From Pararhizobium sp. IMCC21322 (GTDB lineage Bacteria > Pseudomonadota > Alphaproteobacteria > Rhizobiales > GCA-2746425), in NCBI RefSeq assembly GCF_030758295.1, contig NZ_CP132335.1, positions 4,378,412 to 4,442,411 of the forward strand: a DNA stretch of 64,000 bases, written 5' to 3'. A program made the position numbers and the translations under genes. A model generated the notes under the pieces. It saw nothing but the letters and a program-made list of their open reading frames with translations, was not told where the DNA came from and ran no database searches. This document shows positions 36,126 through 45,083 of the stretch, piece by piece; position 1 is the first letter of the stretch, and every line of letters starts with the position of its first letter.

Positions 36126-37670
36126 CTAACAGATCACTTCGATGAGATAGGGGTCAGTGGTGGCCAATCCCTTGCGCAAGGCCGCAACAAATTCATCCAT
36201 ATCAGTCACACGCGCTGCGGCAACACCATGCCCTTTGGCCAGAGCAACCCAGTCCAGCGACGGATCTTCCACGTCAAACATGCGAGCGGCATTCCGCCCC
36301 GCTTGTTTGACCCCGACATTGGCCAGTTCATTATGTAAAATCTGATAGCCACGATTGGCAAAGACGATGGTCACGACATCCAGATTTTCACGCGCCATTG
36401 TCCAGAGGGATTGCAGCGTATACATGGCCGAGCCGTCACCGGTCAGGCAGACGATTTTCTGATCCGGGCAAGCCAGTGCAGCACCAGTTGCACAGGGCAG
36501 TCCAAGCCCGATGGCGCCTCCGGTAACATGCAGCCAGTTCTGCCGCCGGGCTGTATTCGTTGCAGCCAGCAACGGCTCGCTGCTGGTAACCGATTCATCG
36601 ACAACAATTGCATTTTCCGGCAGAAGCGCCGCCAAAGCAGCGCCTGTTTTTTCAAGGGTTAAACTGCCGGTTGGAATCTCGGGCAGATCAAGCGACACAA
36701 GGGCCGGTCGGTCTGCCGGTCCAACACCCAGCTCATCCGCAATGGCCTGCAACGTCCAGCCATAATCCATATCAGAAGGGCATAAGTCTGTAATCCGGCA
36801 ATCCTCAGGCTCGGGAGTGCCGGGCTTGTTCGGATAGGCAAAGAAAGCCACAGGTCGGTTGGAACCACACAGTACCAGATGCTGAACATGCCGCATCAAA
36901 GCGACGTTTTCATCAATGGGATATTTCAACCGGGTCAAATCAACAGCACCGGAGCCGCGTTCAATTCTCGGCACCAGAAAATCGGCCATCAATTCACAGC
37001 CGGATTTGGCAGCAATTTGGCCGGCCAGTTGTGAAAGGCTGCCGTGAAGAGCGCCCTGCCCCACAAACAGCGCCGCGCCAGGCTCGCATAAGGCACGCGC
37101 CGCACTGACAATCTGCGCGTTGGAAGGCCGTTCCAATTGCGTGCCCGCAATTGGTTCAGCAGGACCATTTGCCTCATCCCAAGCCGTATTGGCTGGCAGG
37201 ATAAGCGTGGCAATCTGACCACCGCCGGACCGCGCCGCTTGCACAGCTGCCGCACCGTCGCTGGCCACAGACGCCGCGTTCTCCGCGCGCCGGGTCCAAT
37301 GCGAAATAGCGCCGCTAATGCCATCCAGATCGCCTCTCAAGGGGCTGTCATATTTCAAATGATAGTCCGCGTGATCGCCGACGATATTCACGATGCCACT
37401 ACGCGCCTTGCCAGCATTATGCAGATTGGCGACACCATTCCCCAGCCCCGGCCCCAAATGCAGCAAGGTGGCAGCGACCTCCTGCTTCATCCGGAAATAA
37501 CCGTCCGCCGCACCTGTCGCACCGCCTTCAAACAGGCACAGAATGCAACGCATTTCCGGGTGCTGGTCCAGGGCTGCAACAAAGTGCATTTCCGACGTGC
37601 CGGGGTTTGCAAAACAGACATCCACGCCACTTTTCAACAGGGTCTTAACCAGTGTTTCTGCGCCGTTCAT
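36126..37670 (-). CDS. Thiamine-diphosphate-dependent enzyme (acetolactate synthase / benzoylformate decarboxylase family)
   Basis: 514 residues with the three domains of the POX family. The N-terminal PYR domain has the catalytic Glu in NPGTSEMHFV. A central domain follows. The C-terminal PP domain has the ThDP-Mg motif GDGSAMYTLQSLWTMARENL ending in FANRGY. It lacks a neighbouring small regulatory subunit and is shorter than typical IlvB, so true acetolactate synthesis for branched-chain amino acids is unlikely. It probably acts on a 2-keto acid as a decarboxylase or carboligase. It is monocistronic. Confidence 0.85.
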   Translation of the reverse strand: MNGAETLVKTLLKSGVDVCFANPGTSEMHFVAALDQHPEMRCILCLFEGGATGAADGYFRMKQEVAATLLHLGPGLGNGVANLHNAGKARSGIVNIVGDHADYHLKYDSPLRGDLDGISGAISHWTRRAENAASVASDGAAAVQAARSGGGQIATLILPANTAWDEANGPAEPIAGTQLERPSNAQIVSAARALCEPGAALFVGQGALHGSLSQLAGQIAAKSGCELMADFLVPRIERGSGAVDLTRLKYPIDENVALMRHVQHLVLCGSNRPVAFFAYPNKPGTPEPEDCRITDLCPSDMDYGWTLQAIADELGVGPADRPALVSLDLPEIPTGSLTLEKTGAALAALLPENAIVVDESVTSSEPLLAATNTARRQNWLHVTGGAIGLGLPCATGAALACPDQKIVCLTGDGSAMYTLQSLWTMARENLDVVTIVFANRGYQILHNELANVGVKQAGRNAARMFDVEDPSLDWVALAKGHGVAAARVTDMDEFVAALRKGLATTDPYLIEVIC

Positions 37671-37782
37671 AAGTTCCTCGATTTGGTCCAGCGCGCATGG
37701 ACATCAGATTTTGCTCCCCTGTCAAGGTGCGCATTGCCCCGCCCGCCTTGCGCATCAGCATCTCACCAAGTAGAGACCTGTC

Positions 37783-38667
37783 ATGAATTATCTCCATGCC
37801 TATCACGCCGGAAACTTTGCCGATGTGGTGAAACACCTCACGATGGTGGCCATTATTGGCTATCTGCAGCGCAAGGAAGCCCCCATCCGTGTCATAGACA
37901 TGCATGCAGGCTCCGGACGTTACACGCTCAAGGGTAAGGAGGCGCGCGCCACTGGCGAAGCCGCCTCTGGCATTGCACGATTGCTTGAAAACGGGGACCC
38001 AAAGCAGCTAATCTCTCTGGGTCCCGATGTCGAGCAATTCGCTAAACCCTATATGGATGTGATCAGCCGACTGAACCCTGGCACGGAACTGGAAATCTAT
38101 CCCGGATCACCGCTGCTGATACGGCATTTGCTGCGCGCCGACGATCGCCTGACAGCGTGCGAACTGCGCGATTTCGAATTTGCAAAGCTACAGAAACTGT
38201 TTGCCGGAGACCCGCAGGTCCTAACGCGCAACGTAGATAGCTGGAAAAATCTGAAAGGCTTTCTGCCTCCTGATTTGAAGCGCGCCCTAATCCTCATGGA
38301 CCCACCTTTTGAAAAGCCCCATGAAATGGAACGCGCACTGGATGCAATCAGCATGGGCGTGCGGCGCTTCCCTATGGGCATTTATATGCTTTGGTATCCC
38401 ATCAAGGCCCGGTATCAAGCAGAAATCTGGGCCAAATCCCTGGCAAAGCGCAAGCCGGAACTGGGTGTAGAAACCATCCTGCGTGCAGAACTCTATGTCA
38501 GAGCACCGGACAATGAAGACCAGTTGAACGGGACCGGCTTGTTCATCATAAACCCGCCCTACACACTACAGAAAATGCTCGAAGACGCGCTGCCTGTGCT
38601 TCAAAGACATCTGCAACAAGCGCCACAATCAGATCGTTTTCTCAAAACATGCGTTGAGACTCTGTAA
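37783..38667 (+). CDS. rlmJ: 23S rRNA (adenine-2030-N6)-methyltransferase RlmJ
   Basis: 294 residues. The N-terminus MNYLHAYHAGNFADVVKH is diagnostic. A Rossmann methyltransferase fold follows, with the SAM-binding VIDMHAGSGRYTL and the amino-methylation motif LMDPPFEKPHEM (DPPF). It methylates A2030 of 23S rRNA. It is divergent from the ThDP enzyme gene and stands alone. Confidence 0.95.
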   Translation: MNYLHAYHAGNFADVVKHLTMVAIIGYLQRKEAPIRVIDMHAGSGRYTLKGKEARATGEAASGIARLLENGDPKQLISLGPDVEQFAKPYMDVISRLNPGTELEIYPGSPLLIRHLLRADDRLTACELRDFEFAKLQKLFAGDPQVLTRNVDSWKNLKGFLPPDLKRALILMDPPFEKPHEMERALDAISMGVRRFPMGIYMLWYPIKARYQAEIWAKSLAKRKPELGVETILRAELYVRAPDNEDQLNGTGLFIINPPYTLQKMLEDALPVLQRHLQQAPQSDRFLKTCVETL

Positions 38668-38773
38668 AGTCTGGGTCTGAGTCTGGGTCTGGACTCAGGT
38701 CAAAAGCACTTGCCTATGTCCACTTGCTACCCCAAACTGTCGCTGCTTCGTTGAGATTAAGGATTCGCATTCC

Positions 38774-39277
38774 ATGACCAATGGCCGTTCCTGCATTCGC
38801 ATGGTATTCACGCTTCTGCTGCTGTTGCCATTCATCTCCGGGTTTGGCCCGCTTCAGACAAGCGGGGCCTTTGCTCATGACACCCATTTGAGAATGGGCA
38901 GCGACCCGCGCGACAGGATTTTTGGCCGTGGGGCCATTCCCAATTGCAACGATCCACGCGTCCTGCGCCGGATCACATCCAAGTTTTCATGGGCAGATCG
39001 CAACACCTGGTCAAAGATTGAGAATCGTAACCAAACGATTGGCATTCAGGACATTCGCCACATCAAGCAGCGCTATCGGTTGGACCAGACCAAATCCATG
39101 ATTTCCCACCGGCACTGCAATGGCAGGGCCACCCTGTCCAATGGCAAACACCCGAAAGTTTATTACATGATTCAGGAGCGCATGGGCTTTGCCAGCCTGT
39201 CGTGGAAAGTACAGTTCTGTGTCTCGGGATATGATCGTTGGCGCGTCTATGGGGCCAATTGTCGGTCCTTGCGCTAA
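38774..39277 (+). CDS. Secreted cysteine-containing protein, unknown function
   Basis: 167 residues with a signal peptide of about 34 residues (FTLLLLLPFISGF, cleavage near GAFAHD). The small basic mature domain has four cysteines (in PNCND, RHCNG, QFCVS, ANCRS), likely two disulphides in the periplasm. I recognise no named family, though similar proteins seem common in Hyphomicrobiales. It is 11 bp upstream of the RNase T2 gene, so the two are probably co-expressed. A role as an inhibitor or partner of the nuclease is possible but unproven. Confidence 0.65.
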   Translation: MTNGRSCIRMVFTLLLLLPFISGFGPLQTSGAFAHDTHLRMGSDPRDRIFGRGAIPNCNDPRVLRRITSKFSWADRNTWSKIENRNQTIGIQDIRHIKQRYRLDQTKSMISHRHCNGRATLSNGKHPKVYYMIQERMGFASLSWKVQFCVSGYDRWRVYGANCRSLR

Positions 39278-39288
39278 AGCGGGGTCCC

Positions 39289-39963
39289 ATGTCCTTTTCC
39301 AAATGGCTTGCAGCCGCCTGCATCAGCATATTGGCCTTCACCTTTGTTTCCGCCTCATTTGCACGGGAAATTCGCGGGGGCCGACCGGGCGAATTTGATT
39401 TCTATGTGCTGTCGCTGTCTTGGTCTCCCAGCTTTTGTGAAGATGAAAAAACGGCTTCTGACAATCGTCAGCAATGCGGCACCGGCAAATCATTCGGCTT
39501 CATCGTCCACGGCCTGTGGCCTCAATTCAAAGGCGGCGACTGGCCTGCTTTTTGCAACAGCAACGAACCGCAACGTGTTCCCGATGATCTTGCCCGCGAT
39601 ACGCTTGATATCATGCCGGGATACGGCCTCATCGGCCATCAATGGCGCAAACATGGTGTTTGCTCAGGCCTCAACCAGCAGGCTTATTTTGATCTGGCAA
39701 GACAGGCACGGAATAAAATCGTCATTCCTCCGGTCCTGCGCAAACTGGACCGCAAGGTGGCTGTGGACCCCCTGGCACTGGAAGCGGCGTTTTCCAAATT
39801 CAATCCGGGTCTGGACCCGGAGGAAATGGGTGTATCTTGCGAGAACAACAGATTTCTGGAAATGCGTCTTTGCCTCACCCAATCATTGGAATTTCGCGAC
39901 TGCCCCAGCGTTGATTTGAAAGGCTGTAAGCGCGGCCGATTGGTGATGCCACCGATACGTTAG
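39289..39963 (+). CDS. Secreted ribonuclease T2 family protein
   Basis: 224 residues from the ATG at 39289. The signal peptide ends near VSASFA. Both catalytic RNase T2 segments are present: CAS I FIVHGLWPQF (His74) and CAS II IGHQWRKHGVCS (His117, Lys121, His122). CAS II has Gln in place of the usual Glu after the first His. Cysteines are spaced as in the family. It should cleave RNA in the periplasm, perhaps for nutrient scavenging. It follows the secreted unknown by 11 bp, likely one operon. Confidence 0.9.
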   Translation: MSFSKWLAAACISILAFTFVSASFAREIRGGRPGEFDFYVLSLSWSPSFCEDEKTASDNRQQCGTGKSFGFIVHGLWPQFKGGDWPAFCNSNEPQRVPDDLARDTLDIMPGYGLIGHQWRKHGVCSGLNQQAYFDLARQARNKIVIPPVLRKLDRKVAVDPLALEAAFSKFNPGLDPEEMGVSCENNRFLEMRLCLTQSLEFRDCPSVDLKGCKRGRLVMPPIR

Positions 39964-40039
39964 ACTTGACGTTTGGTAATTTCGACATACTTGCCTGCTC
40001 TCGATAGTCCGATGCCGCTGACACAAGCAGATCTGCATT

Positions 40040-40819
40040 ATGTTAAAGACCGTTCTGATTTTGGGCAGCGCCGTGGATGCGGTGCGTGCACGGGCTTTCG
40101 ACGCCACATCCTTCCACGCAATTGTTGCTATCAACAATGCCTGGCGCATTCGCGATGACTGGACGCATCTGGTCTATGCTGGCGATTTCCCCGACGAGCG
40201 CAGGCCCACGCCCACGCCTAGTCAGGTCTGCCTGTCTCATGAAACCTATGTCCCTGCCAACAATGCCTTTGGCGGCATTGTCTATGCCGGCGGCACCATG
40301 GCGTTCTCGACAGCCTATTGGGCACTTCATGCCTTACAGCCGGATGTATTGGCTTTTTGCGGTTGCGACATGATTTACGATCAGAAAAACGGCCAATCAC
40401 ATTTTTATGGTGCAGGCACCGCAGACCCCCTGCGGCAGGACCCGACACTGCAATCGCTGGAGGCGAAATCAAACCGGTTGATGATTTTGGCGGCTGAGCA
40501 GAATTGTCTCTGCGTCAATACGTCTACGCTGGAAAAGAGCCGTCTCACATTCCCCCGCATGAGCGCTGATAACCTTGCCTTGGCGCACGCTCAGATCCAT
40601 GCAGACATCCTGTCAGACATACGCCGAAACTCCGACGCCCTGACCATTTCGGACGCCAAAAACCTGGAAGGAGATCACAAGCAATTTGTGCCTTCGGGTG
40701 ACTATTGGAACCACAAAACGCAGCTCGATCCTGCCCAATTGCGGGGCATCGATCAGCAGTGGCTGACAGCGCATAGGGCCAAAGAACCGGCAATGCCTGT
40801 TGCCGCCAAAACCTCTTAA
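40040..40819 (+). CDS. Conserved protein of unknown function, possibly glycosyltransferase-like
   Basis: 259 residues with no signal peptide. A Rossmann-like start (VLILGSAVDAVRARAF) is followed by IVAINNAWRIRDDWTHLVYAG. Next come the Gly-rich FGGIVYAGGTMAFSTAYWAL and the block FCGCDMIYDQKNGQSHFYGAG. The alternation suggests an alpha/beta fold like that of motility-accessory or sialyltransferase-type enzymes, where N/D-rich loops bind nucleotide sugar. This is only an impression. It lies 76 bp after the RNase gene on the same strand. Confidence 0.6.
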   Translation: MLKTVLILGSAVDAVRARAFDATSFHAIVAINNAWRIRDDWTHLVYAGDFPDERRPTPTPSQVCLSHETYVPANNAFGGIVYAGGTMAFSTAYWALHALQPDVLAFCGCDMIYDQKNGQSHFYGAGTADPLRQDPTLQSLEAKSNRLMILAAEQNCLCVNTSTLEKSRLTFPRMSADNLALAHAQIHADILSDIRRNSDALTISDAKNLEGDHKQFVPSGDYWNHKTQLDPAQLRGIDQQWLTAHRAKEPAMPVAAKTS

Positions 40820-41079
40820 CCTCATTCCTCTGTAACAATGGACAGCGCTTTTAGGATGGGCGTTTCCTGCCGAACTGAGTTTCAGCTAAGCTAGGTTCCT
40901 TGAGAGATATCTGAAGGTGTGATTGACAAATGCCAAGGGAAACATTTGGTCAGAAACCTGTTCATTGATTTTGTCTACACAACAAAAATCTTGTCATATT
41001 GGTTAGTTGTAAAAGCAATTATATAAAAGATGCTTGCGTGGTATGATCAAGAGAGCAACAGCTCATTCGAATTATAAAA

Positions 41080-41331
41080 ATGAAAATTAATTTTATTATT
41101 GCTGCCACACTTCTCTTGGCTTCATGCAATCCATGGGAGCAAGATGGGATCTATACCCTCTATCGCGGGTCTGTGATTGGAGACGATCTGCGCATTCACA
41201 TAGCAACATTCAATTCCATGAATGGCAACGATTACAATCAAGAAAATTGCCGCATTGCTGCTGATCTCTTTCAAAGGCAACCTGGTGTGGCAGTCAGGTA
41301 TTGGTGTGAAAAAGGCTCTTACCGAAAGTAA
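41080..41331 (+). CDS. Small lipoprotein, unknown function
   Basis: 83 residues. The lipoprotein signal MKINFIIAATLLLASC ends in lipobox LLASC, so mature Cys16 would be lipidated. The remaining 67 residues contain two more cysteines (ENCRIA, YWCEKG), a probable disulphide. The gene and its upstream 150 bp are markedly more AT-rich than their surroundings, suggesting recent transfer. It has no recognised family and no operon partner. Confidence 0.55.
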   Translation: MKINFIIAATLLLASCNPWEQDGIYTLYRGSVIGDDLRIHIATFNSMNGNDYNQENCRIAADLFQRQPGVAVRYWCEKGSYRK

Positions 41332-41375
41332 GTTTGGCGCGGACAATCGGGACGCGTCCCAGAGATTTCAATGTG

Positions 41376-41987
41376 TCAGGATCCAGTCGACATCGACCAG
41401 ATGAAAAACGCTGGAACCAGAAGATAGGATACCAAAGCAAGCCCCACCGCGACACGCACCCATAGCTGCTTGAACCGACGCAACAGGATAATTGAAGCGA
41501 CAATTCCTATCAGCCCCTCGAACAGGCGAACATATTCCCCAAAATGGCGGCTGTCCCAGTAAGACAGCGGTGAAAAGAACCGCCAATCCGTGATAGGCCA
41601 GAAATGCCGGTGTGCATCATCTGCGTGAACCGGAAAATCAAACGCCAGATGCAGCAAGGCAGACAGGCCAAGTCCTGCCAGAAATACGCTGGCAAATTCG
41701 ACAGCCGGGGTTTTGGCAAATCGTTGCAACACAAGGCCGATAACGAAAATACTCAGAAAAAGCGGAACCGAATTGGAAACGGCGCTGAAAAACTGCCAGG
41801 GTTCCTGCCAGTAAATCTCATCCCAGATACGGCGCTGCTCGACCCCCTGAAACCGCATGATGCCAAGCATCACATAGATCGAAGCATCGGGAAGAACAGC
41901 CCCCAGAAGGGCCGCACTGTTGCGAAGCGGCGCGCCGGGTTTGGTGAACGCAGCAGCACTCAGCAAAACATGGGTCTGGCTCATCAT
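41376..41987 (-). CDS. Membrane-bound metal-dependent hydrolase-like protein (YdjM-like)
   Basis: 203 residues with about five membrane helices. It has the polar motif LLGAVLPDASIYVML near the N-terminus, LLHLAFDFPVHADDAHRHFWP, and SPLSYWD. This arrangement of His and Asp between helices is that of the YdjM/DUF457 family, annotated as membrane-bound hydrolases mainly by similarity. The function is unproven. It is convergent with the small lipoprotein gene. Confidence 0.7.
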   Translation of the reverse strand: MMSQTHVLLSAAAFTKPGAPLRNSAALLGAVLPDASIYVMLGIMRFQGVEQRRIWDEIYWQEPWQFFSAVSNSVPLFLSIFVIGLVLQRFAKTPAVEFASVFLAGLGLSALLHLAFDFPVHADDAHRHFWPITDWRFFSPLSYWDSRHFGEYVRLFEGLIGIVASIILLRRFKQLWVRVAVGLALVSYLLVPAFFIWSMSTGS

Positions 41988-42198
41988 GCGAGAAAATGTC
42001 CTGTTGCGGAAAGTCCAGAGTCTGAGGTCACCAGGATCTTAAGTCAATTGCGCGACTTTAGGACATTATCAGACCAATCAGGATGACAAAACTGTGAGCA
42101 CAGCTTCATAAACGACGCAGCGTCATTCATCGAAAAATTGAATTGGAAACAAATTGAGTGTCCGGCCTATCGTGCCCTCAAAACAAGGAGACTAAGTC

Positions 42199-42810
42199 AT
42201 GATGATTCTGCGCACCTCCCCTTCATCCCCCTTTGGCCGCCAGATTCAGGTGGCAGCAGACATTCTGCAACTGTCTGACCGCATACGCGTTGTAGATGTC
42301 GATCTTAACGATCCTCATGACACTGTGCGGCAACAGAACCCGTTGGGGAAAATACCCGTCCTGATAAATGAAGACGGCATGGCCATTTACGACAGCCGTG
42401 TCATTCTGGAATATCTGGATTTCATTGCAGGTGGCGCAAAGCTGGTCCCCCAAGGTGAAGCAAAGTTCCCTGCCCTGACCCTCCATGCGCTTGCAAATGG
42501 CATCACCGATGCGGCGGTTACAAACGTCTACGAAACACGCTTCAGGCCAGCAGAACAACAATCAGCTGAACGCATGACCTATCAGGCACACAAGATTGCC
42601 CGTGGCCTGAAAACCCTGGAAGCTGCACCACCAGTTTTGAATACGGTGGACGACATTCAATTAGGTCATGTCGCACTGGCTTGCGCTTTGAGCTATCTGG
42701 ATTTGCGGTTTGAAGGCAAGTGGCGCGAACCGCACCCGGCTCTGGTGGCATGGCTCGACAGCTTTGAGGCTCTGGTGCCTGCTTTTGAAGCGACCAAAGT
42801 GACGAATTAG
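42199..42810 (+). CDS. Glutathione S-transferase family protein
   Basis: 203 residues with an N-terminal thioredoxin-fold domain: SPSSPFGRQIQ (candidate catalytic Ser near residue 7-10), then NPLGKIPVLINEDG with the cis-Pro, and the glutathione-binding DSRVILEYLD. An all-helical C-terminal domain follows. It has a clear ribosome site (AAGGAGACTAAGTC) before the ATG. It conjugates or reduces electrophilic or peroxide compounds with glutathione; the substrate is unknown. It is monocistronic. Confidence 0.9.
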   Translation: MMILRTSPSSPFGRQIQVAADILQLSDRIRVVDVDLNDPHDTVRQQNPLGKIPVLINEDGMAIYDSRVILEYLDFIAGGAKLVPQGEAKFPALTLHALANGITDAAVTNVYETRFRPAEQQSAERMTYQAHKIARGLKTLEAAPPVLNTVDDIQLGHVALACALSYLDLRFEGKWREPHPALVAWLDSFEALVPAFEATKVTN

Positions 42811-43223
42811 AACGCAAATTCAAGGAAATACCCATGGTTCTGGAATGCAGTTTGGGGCGGGAAGCGGATTTTTGCTGCACGCGCCGGTTTGACGGGTGTG
42901 TATCCTGAAAGCAGACATGCAACTGGCGGTGAAAACGGGAATAATGCCTGGCGTCACTGGCGCCGACGCGACAACAGGACGACCGACCATCATCGGTCCT
43001 TATGCTTTAGCTCAATTTCGCCCGATAGCTTCAGCCAGTGGCTCAAGTATGTCTTCGTCTGAATGTCTTTTCCAAGCCATCCACATGACCTCTCTTGAGA
43101 TCAGGGTCCAAGTTTTCAGGGAAAGAGATTTCAGTACAATCAAAGATTGCCAGTCTCTTGGACAATAGACTATTAAGTCGACGCATATGGAGGCCACGAT
43201 GTTGATTCCGTGGCGACAATAAA
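42811..43223. other. 413-bp gene-free stretch with a possible IS3 transposase relic
   Basis: No intact gene. On the minus strand 43080-43012 encodes MAWKRHSDEDILEPLAEAIG before a stop. This resembles the start of IS3-family OrfA proteins (KRHSDEDIL). If real, it is a short, decayed insertion-sequence remnant. The right end holds the promoter of the ABC exporter pair. Confidence 0.3.
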
Positions 43224-45083
43224 ATGACAAAAAAAGCTCAATCCGGCCGCGAGGCTGGCTCCGACCGGATATTTCGCCGGACAGCCACAGTGGATCCCCA
43301 GGCAGGTCTTGGTGCCATCGCCCGCATCACGCGGATGGCGTTTCGCTACCCTGTCAGCGCAGGGTTGGCATTGGCGGCAACCGTGGCCGCAGTTCTCATG
43401 CAGCTGTCGATCCCTGTTATCCTCGGACGCGCTGTGGATCAGACCCAGGCAGTGGCTGCAGCAAAGGCAGAACCCGAAACGCTTTACCCGATTGCATTGC
43501 TTTTGTTCGCTGCAAGCGTCGCACGTGGGATATTCACCCTTATCCAGAACTACACTGCGGAAGCCGTCGGGCATTCATTGGCGCGCGACATCAGAAATGC
43601 CGTCTATGGAAAAATCCAAAGCCTGCCCTTTTCGTTTCATGACCGGACTCATTCGGGTGACCTGATCACGGTCGGCATGCTTGATCTGGAAGGCGTGCGG
43701 ATGTTTTTCTCGACCGCTCTGGTACGCACCGTTCTTCTGGGCCTGTTGATCGGGCTTGGTGCAACGCTGCTGCTATCAACCAATCTGACTCTCGGCCTTC
43801 TGGCACTGTCATTCGTGCCTTTCGCGGGATGGCGCAGCACGGTCATGCGGCTGGCTCTGCGCCGGACCTGGCTCATCTTGCAGGAACGGCTGGGCGTTCT
43901 CAGTCAGGTGATGGAGGAAAACCTTGCCGGAATTCGCGTGGTTCGGGCGTTTACCTCGTCAGAATACGAAATGGAAAAATTTGAGGTCGCATCCAAATCA
44001 GCGCTGGAACTCAGCCATGAACGGATCGAGACCCGGGTCAGGAACACCTCAGCGATGACGCTGGCATTCTTTGCTTCTATGGGACTGGTCCTCTATTTCG
44101 GCGGACGCCAGGTGGCATCAGGAGACATCACGCTGGGCACTCTGGCCACGTTCCTGACCTTCATGACCATTCTGCAGATGCCAGTGCGTCAGTTGGGCAT
44201 GATGGTGAATGGGTACGCGCGCGCATCAACTTGTGGCGCCCGCCTGTTCGCCCTGATTGATCACGAGGCCGAAATTGAAAACGCGCCGGGCGCGCAGGAT
44301 CTGAAGATCACCAACGGCACGTTAAAGCTTGAAAATGTCAGCTTTGCATATTCCGGAAACACCGATCGACGGACCGTGTCAGGCATCAGCTTTGAGGCGC
44401 ATAAGGGCGAGACTGTCGGTATTGTCGGCCCGCCCGGCTCCGGAAAAACAACTTTGATGCACCTGATCCCGCGTTTCTACGATCCCACACATGGATCCAT
44501 CAGCATCGACGGGCAGGACATTCGCGACGCAACCTTGTCGTCAGTTCGTAAGGCTGTAGCTGTGGTTCAGCAGGATAGTTTCCTGTTCACCACGTCAATC
44601 GAGAACAACATCGCCTATGCCGATCCCTTCACTGAAACGCGCGAAATTCGCGGCGTCGCAGAGTCCGCGCAACTGCATGATTATATTCTTGGTTTGCCCG
44701 GCAAGTATGGCACCATCGTTGGCGAACGTGGTGTGTCATTGTCCGGTGGTCAGCGCCAGCGCCTATCAATCGCGCGTACGCTTATGATGAAACCGACGGT
44801 CTTGATCTTTGACGATTCGACAGCTGCCATTGATGCTGGAACAGAAAACCGTATCCGCACAGCACTGAAGGAATATGCCAAAAATTGCGTGACCCTGATC
44901 GTGGCCCATCGATTGGCCAGCCTGATGCACGCCGATAGAATCCTGTTTCTGGAAGAGGGCCGGATCATTGAACAGGGCAGTCATGAAGAATTGCTGAAAC
45001 TGGGAGGGCGCTACAGCGATTTGCATGAATTGCAGATGCGCCCCAATGCCGAAATGCTGGCCGAGAAGGTGGATATACAATGA
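43224..45083 (+). CDS. Heterodimeric ABC exporter, subunit with non-canonical Walker B
   Basis: 619 residues: a six-helix exporter domain (about 25-340) and a nucleotide-binding domain. The latter has Walker A GPPGSGKTTLM, intact signature LSGGQRQRLSIART and Walker B LIFDDSTAAID. The catalytic Glu after Walker B is Asp here. In asymmetric exporters such as TM287/288 or BmrCD this marks the degenerate ATP site. The partner gene starts 4 bp before this gene ends (ATGA), so the two are made together and almost certainly form one transporter, probably for drugs or lipids. Confidence 0.92.
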   Translation: MTKKAQSGREAGSDRIFRRTATVDPQAGLGAIARITRMAFRYPVSAGLALAATVAAVLMQLSIPVILGRAVDQTQAVAAAKAEPETLYPIALLLFAASVARGIFTLIQNYTAEAVGHSLARDIRNAVYGKIQSLPFSFHDRTHSGDLITVGMLDLEGVRMFFSTALVRTVLLGLLIGLGATLLLSTNLTLGLLALSFVPFAGWRSTVMRLALRRTWLILQERLGVLSQVMEENLAGIRVVRAFTSSEYEMEKFEVASKSALELSHERIETRVRNTSAMTLAFFASMGLVLYFGGRQVASGDITLGTLATFLTFMTILQMPVRQLGMMVNGYARASTCGARLFALIDHEAEIENAPGAQDLKITNGTLKLENVSFAYSGNTDRRTVSGISFEAHKGETVGIVGPPGSGKTTLMHLIPRFYDPTHGSISIDGQDIRDATLSSVRKAVAVVQQDSFLFTTSIENNIAYADPFTETREIRGVAESAQLHDYILGLPGKYGTIVGERGVSLSGGQRQRLSIARTLMMKPTVLIFDDSTAAIDAGTENRIRTALKEYAKNCVTLIVAHRLASLMHADRILFLEEGRIIEQGSHEELLKLGGRYSDLHELQMRPNAEMLAEKVDIQ

